NCBI GenBank assembly: GCA_002390825.1
Contig: DGQR01000111.1
Coordinates: forward strand, 1,942-10,674
DNA length: 8,733 bases
DNA from: Rhodoferax sp. UBA4409
GTDB lineage: Bacteria > Pseudomonadota > Gammaproteobacteria > Burkholderiales > Burkholderiaceae_C
Direction of reading: 5' to 3'
Below are positions 6,167 to 8,733 of this stretch, one piece after another. Position 1 is the stretch's first letter, and each line of letters opens with the position of its first letter. Made by a program: the position numbers and the translations under genes. Below the pieces are notes generated by a model, which saw only the letters and a list, made by a program, of their open reading frames with translations, was not told the DNA's origin and did no database searches.

Positions 6167-8578
6167 TTGAAAGCAAATGATTACGTTGGTCGGTTTCAAC
6201 TTGTCAAAATCCTCGGGGAAGGCGGACAAAGCACCGTATGGCTGGCGTTCGACCCGCGCCTGGAGCGGGATGTTGCGCTGAAGCTGTTGCGGCCTGCTGG
6301 TACCGCCGACGGGCAAGCTGTGAGCCGCTGGCTGGAAGAGGCGCGCAGTGTGGGCCGCGTGACCCACCCCCAGATTGTTCCGGTGTACGAGGCGGACATC
6401 CACGAAACCCGGCCTTACCTGGTCTTCAAGTACGTGGCGGGGCTCCCCCTTGACCAGCATCTCCAGCGGCATGGCGCCATGCCGGCCAGCCAGGCGGTAG
6501 CGGTCATGGCCGATGTGTTGTCGGCGGTGGCGGCTGCCCACGCAGCCGGGGTTATCCATCGGGACCTGAAGCCTTCCAACATCGTGCTGGATACCGAGGG
6601 CAGGGCGCTGATCATGGACTTTGGCATTGCCGCACGCATGCGCGATGCCGGCAGCCCCGCCCCCGAAGAAGATTTGATGGGCACCATCGGCTACTTGTCG
6701 CCTGAGTTGGCCAGCGGAGCCGCACCCAGCCCGGCCATGGACATCTTTTCGGCCGGCCTGGTGTTGGCCGAGATGCTGACGGGTCGCCGTTTGCTGGCGG
6801 AGTCGGATGTGTACAGCGCCATCTACCGCGTCACCCACGAGCAACTGGTGTTGCCGACGTCGGTGCCTGCCGGTGTGGACGACCGGTTGCGCGCCATCGT
6901 GCAGCGTGCGCTGGCGCTCGATGCCCAGCAGCGTTTTGCGAGTGCCAGCTTGTTTCGCAGCGAGTTGGTGGAGTGGACCGATTCACTCAAGGCGCCGGCA
7001 GCCGAGCAGGCCACGGGCGCAGACGCGACCCTGGAGTTTTTGTTGCGCCGGATGCGGCACAAGAGTGATTTTCCGGCCTTGTCGGACTCGATCTCACGCA
7101 TTCAGAGCATGGCGCTTTCTGAAAAAGAAAGTGTGAGCAGCGTTACCAACGAGATCCTCAAAGACGTGGCCTTGACCAACAAGCTGCTGCGGCTCGTCAA
7201 CAGCGCCCACTTTGCCCGCAGTGGGAGCATCAGTACCGTGTCGCGCGCGGTGCATTTGGTGGGGTTTAACGGCATCCGCAACATGGCTTTGAGTCTGGTG
7301 TTGCTGGAGCACATGCAAGACAAGGCCCACGCAGCGCTGCTCAAAGAGGAGTTTTTGCGGTCTTTGATGGCTGGTGCGATCGGCGGTGAGCTCAGCCCGA
7401 TCGCCCGTGGGAGCGAAGAGGCGTTTATCGGCTCGATGTTTCAGAACCTGGGGCGCTTGCTGGCCCAGTTTTATTTTCCGGAAGAGGTGGCGAATATCCG
7501 CACCTTGACCTGCGGCAGCCGCGAGACCCAGACCGAAACGCCTGCCGCCGTGAGTGTGCTGGGTCTGAGCTATGAAGACCTTGGCATCGGGATCGCCAAA
7601 AGCTGGGGCCTGCCCGCCGGTATCCAGCGTTGCATGCGCAAACCTGCCGGGACACCGCCTGCCATGCTACCGGTCGACCCCGCAGAGCGGGTCCGCTGGA
7701 TTGCGATGGCATCTAACGAGATTGCTGACGTTTTGCTGGAGGCCGAAGCCAACGAAGTAGCGCCCCGGGTTGCGACGGTACTCAAGAAATACGCCCCGGT
7801 GCTTGGTGGCAGCCTCCCGCAGCTGCAGGAGGCGACTGCCAAGGCCCGCAACAAGTTGGTGGATCTGGTGCACGCGATGGATATCCATGTGGTGCCGGGG
7901 TCCGTCGCGGCCAAACTTTTACAGCTGCCTGCCGATGCGCTAGGTACCGCGCCGGACGCGCCGGCGACGACCGAAGACTCCTTAGGGGGGCTCGCTTTGC
8001 AGGCCACGCCCACTGTCCGGATCAGCATGCCCCCTGTCCAAGCGCCCGTCATGCCCAGGGCCGAGGTGGTGAGCCTTTTGTCGGCTGGTATTCAAGACAT
8101 CACGGACGCGATGGTTGAGGACTCCAAGCTCACCGATATATTGCGCATGATTTTGGAGACCATGTTCCGCGCCTTGGGTTTCGACCGGGTGATTTTTTGC
8201 ATGCGCGATGCCCGTACCGAAATGATGACCGCCCGTTTCGGCCTGGGGCATGGCGTCGAGGCGCATATCAAAGGTTTCAAAACCCATCTCCGGGCCACGA
8301 GCCCCGATTTGTTTGGCGTGGTGTGTGCGAAGGGGGCGGACACGATGATCAGCGACGCTACAGAACTGCGCATTGCCCAGCGCCTGCCACTCTGGTACCG
8401 CCAAGGTTTGAACGCGCCGGCCTTTTTGCTGCTGCCGCTGCAGATCAAAGGGGCGCCTTTCGGGCTGATTTATGCCGACAAACTCCAGTACGGCGCGCTG
8501 GAGCTGGACGAAAAAGAGCTGGCCTTGCTGCGCACCTTGCGCAACCAAGCGGTCATGGCGTTCAAACAGTCGAGCTAG
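6167..8578 (+). CDS. Serine/threonine protein kinase with HDOD and GAF domains
   Basis: This 803-residue soluble protein combines three signalling domains. The kinase domain (about 10-270) has the glycine loop LGEGGQSTVW (16-25), the ATP lysine K39 in VALKLL, a helix-C glutamate near E58, the catalytic loop HRDLKPSN (131-138, D133), DFG at 151-153, the activation segment GTIGYLSPE (172-180), D192 and a late Arg at 256, so it should be active. The HDOD domain (about 290-500) is recognised by ILKDVALTNKLLRLVNSAHF and AVHLVGFNGIRNMALS. A Pro/Ala-rich linker (about 590-630) precedes a GAF domain (about 650-800: FRALGFDRVIFC, FLLLPLQIKGAPFGLIYADK). No membrane segment is seen. The start is a TTG with AGGG (6156-6159) seven bases upstream; the nearby ATG is out of frame. 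It lies 26 bp after the EAL phosphodiesterase gene. The signal sensed and the substrates are unknown. Confidence 0.9.
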   Translation: MKANDYVGRFQLVKILGEGGQSTVWLAFDPRLERDVALKLLRPAGTADGQAVSRWLEEARSVGRVTHPQIVPVYEADIHETRPYLVFKYVAGLPLDQHLQRHGAMPASQAVAVMADVLSAVAAAHAAGVIHRDLKPSNIVLDTEGRALIMDFGIAARMRDAGSPAPEEDLMGTIGYLSPELASGAAPSPAMDIFSAGLVLAEMLTGRRLLAESDVYSAIYRVTHEQLVLPTSVPAGVDDRLRAIVQRALALDAQQRFASASLFRSELVEWTDSLKAPAAEQATGADATLEFLLRRMRHKSDFPALSDSISRIQSMALSEKESVSSVTNEILKDVALTNKLLRLVNSAHFARSGSISTVSRAVHLVGFNGIRNMALSLVLLEHMQDKAHAALLKEEFLRSLMAGAIGGELSPIARGSEEAFIGSMFQNLGRLLAQFYFPEEVANIRTLTCGSRETQTETPAAVSVLGLSYEDLGIGIAKSWGLPAGIQRCMRKPAGTPPAMLPVDPAERVRWIAMASNEIADVLLEAEANEVAPRVATVLKKYAPVLGGSLPQLQEATAKARNKLVDLVHAMDIHVVPGSVAAKLLQLPADALGTAPDAPATTEDSLGGLALQATPTVRISMPPVQAPVMPRAEVVSLLSAGIQDITDAMVEDSKLTDILRMILETMFRALGFDRVIFCMRDARTEMMTARFGLGHGVEAHIKGFKTHLRATSPDLFGVVCAKGADTMISDATELRIAQRLPLWYRQGLNAPAFLLLPLQIKGAPFGLIYADKLQYGALELDEKELALLRTLRNQAVMAFKQSS

Positions 8579-8590
8579 CCTCGCGAGGCT
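8577..8590. repeat. Perfect 14-bp palindrome at the kinase stop codon
   Basis: AGCCTCGCGAGGCT is its own reverse complement and begins inside the TAG stop of the kinase gene. Its left half AGCCTCG also pairs perfectly with CGAGGCT at 8621-8627, the 3' arm of the downstream terminator. It could therefore compete with terminator folding, or be a worn duplicate of the terminator stem. A role is inference. Confidence 0.6.
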
Positions 8591-8594
8591 CCAT

Positions 8595-8631
8595 TAAAAA
8601 AAGCCCCGGCAGACAACTGTCGAGGCTTTTT
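8595..8631. terminator. Bidirectional Rho-independent terminator
   Basis: Bases 8602-8612 pair with 8617-8627 around the loop ACAA, giving an 11-position stem with one C/A mismatch and one G.U pair. On the plus strand a T-run (8627-8631) follows. On the minus strand the A-run at 8595-8602 gives a longer T-run. It can thus end both the phosphodiesterase-kinase transcript and the convergent dehydrogenase transcript. Confidence 0.85.
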
Positions 8632-8632
8632 G

Positions 8633-8690
8633 CTATGATTTTTGTAGCTGTAGGCGCAATATTTACCAGCGCTATAGCCCGATTTCATTC
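8633..8690 (+). repeat. Hairpin-forming intergenic repeat, copy 2 (between terminator and dehydrogenase stop)
   Basis: This is the same arrangement as copy 1: CTAT, eight AT-rich bases, TAGCT, GCGCAA, ACC, GCGCT, then a T-rich tail, at identical spacing. The stem pairs 8647-8653 with 8672-8678 (one G.U), a bulged G8654, then 8655-8657 with 8669-8671. The arm sequences differ from copy 1 yet folding is kept. It lies within the 3' untranslated region of the minus-strand dehydrogenase gene. Confidence 0.68.
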
Positions 8691-8693
8691 CAA

Positions 8694-8733
8694 TTACTGG
8701 GCCGTCCAGCCACCATCCATGTTCCACGCCACG
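8694..8733 (-). CDS. Short-chain dehydrogenase C-terminus, probably 3-hydroxybutyrate dehydrogenase (partial)
   Basis: Only the last 12 codons plus the stop (TAA at 8696-8694) are inside the window, reading VAWNMDGGWTAQ on the minus strand. A DGGWTAQ ending is typical of short-chain dehydrogenase/reductases, and particularly of the D-3-hydroxybutyrate dehydrogenase group, which interconverts 3-hydroxybutyrate and acetoacetate with NAD in polyhydroxybutyrate turnover. The family name rests on recall of this tail only; acetoacetyl-CoA reductase or another SDR remains possible. It converges with the kinase gene and shares the bidirectional terminator. Confidence 0.6.
   Translation of the reverse strand, partial: VAWNMDGGWTAQ

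Noticed and set aside
6152..6844. 230-codon minus-strand open frame over the kinase domain
   Set aside because: Antisense shadow; the plus strand encodes the intact kinase motifs.

Overview
The window looks like a GC-rich betaproteobacterial chromosome, most likely Burkholderiales/Comamonadaceae (Rhodoferax-like). This is inferred from the protein sequences, the gene order mfd / ispD-ispF / envZ-ompR and the style of the short intergenic hairpin repeats. No database search was possible.

Layout. At the left edge is the 5' third-or-less of mfd on the minus strand (transcription-repair coupling). Divergent from it run ispD and ispF on the plus strand, two steps of the MEP isoprenoid pathway, separated by a hairpin repeat. 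ispF converges at only 17 bp with a minus-strand ompR-envZ two-component pair, in which OmpR is translated first and EnvZ overlaps or closely follows it. A 166-bp divergent spacer carrying a perfect 10-bp inverted repeat, a plausible OmpR operator, separates ompR from a plus-strand gene for an 86-residue exported protein of unknown function. After 142 bp comes a signalling pair: a six-transmembrane EAL protein with all catalytic residues (c-di-GMP phosphodiesterase) and, 26 bp downstream, an 803-residue soluble protein with an intact Ser/Thr kinase, an HDOD domain and a C-terminal GAF domain. A bidirectional terminator and a second copy of the hairpin repeat follow. The last 40 bases encode the C-terminus of a minus-strand short-chain dehydrogenase, probably 3-hydroxybutyrate dehydrogenase.

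How the genes relate. The left half (mfd, ispDF, ompR-envZ) is conserved housekeeping and osmotic/envelope signalling. The most distinctive part is the right half, where a membrane c-di-GMP phosphodiesterase and a kinase-HDOD-GAF protein are probably co-transcribed, suggesting a module linking c-di-GMP turnover with protein phosphorylation. Also worth a second look are the two divergent copies of a ~57-bp hairpin repeat, the palindrome that could compete with the terminator, and uncertain translation starts for ispD and envZ.

There is no rRNA, tRNA, CRISPR array, transposase or phage gene visible. No gene-free stretch exceeds 300 bases.
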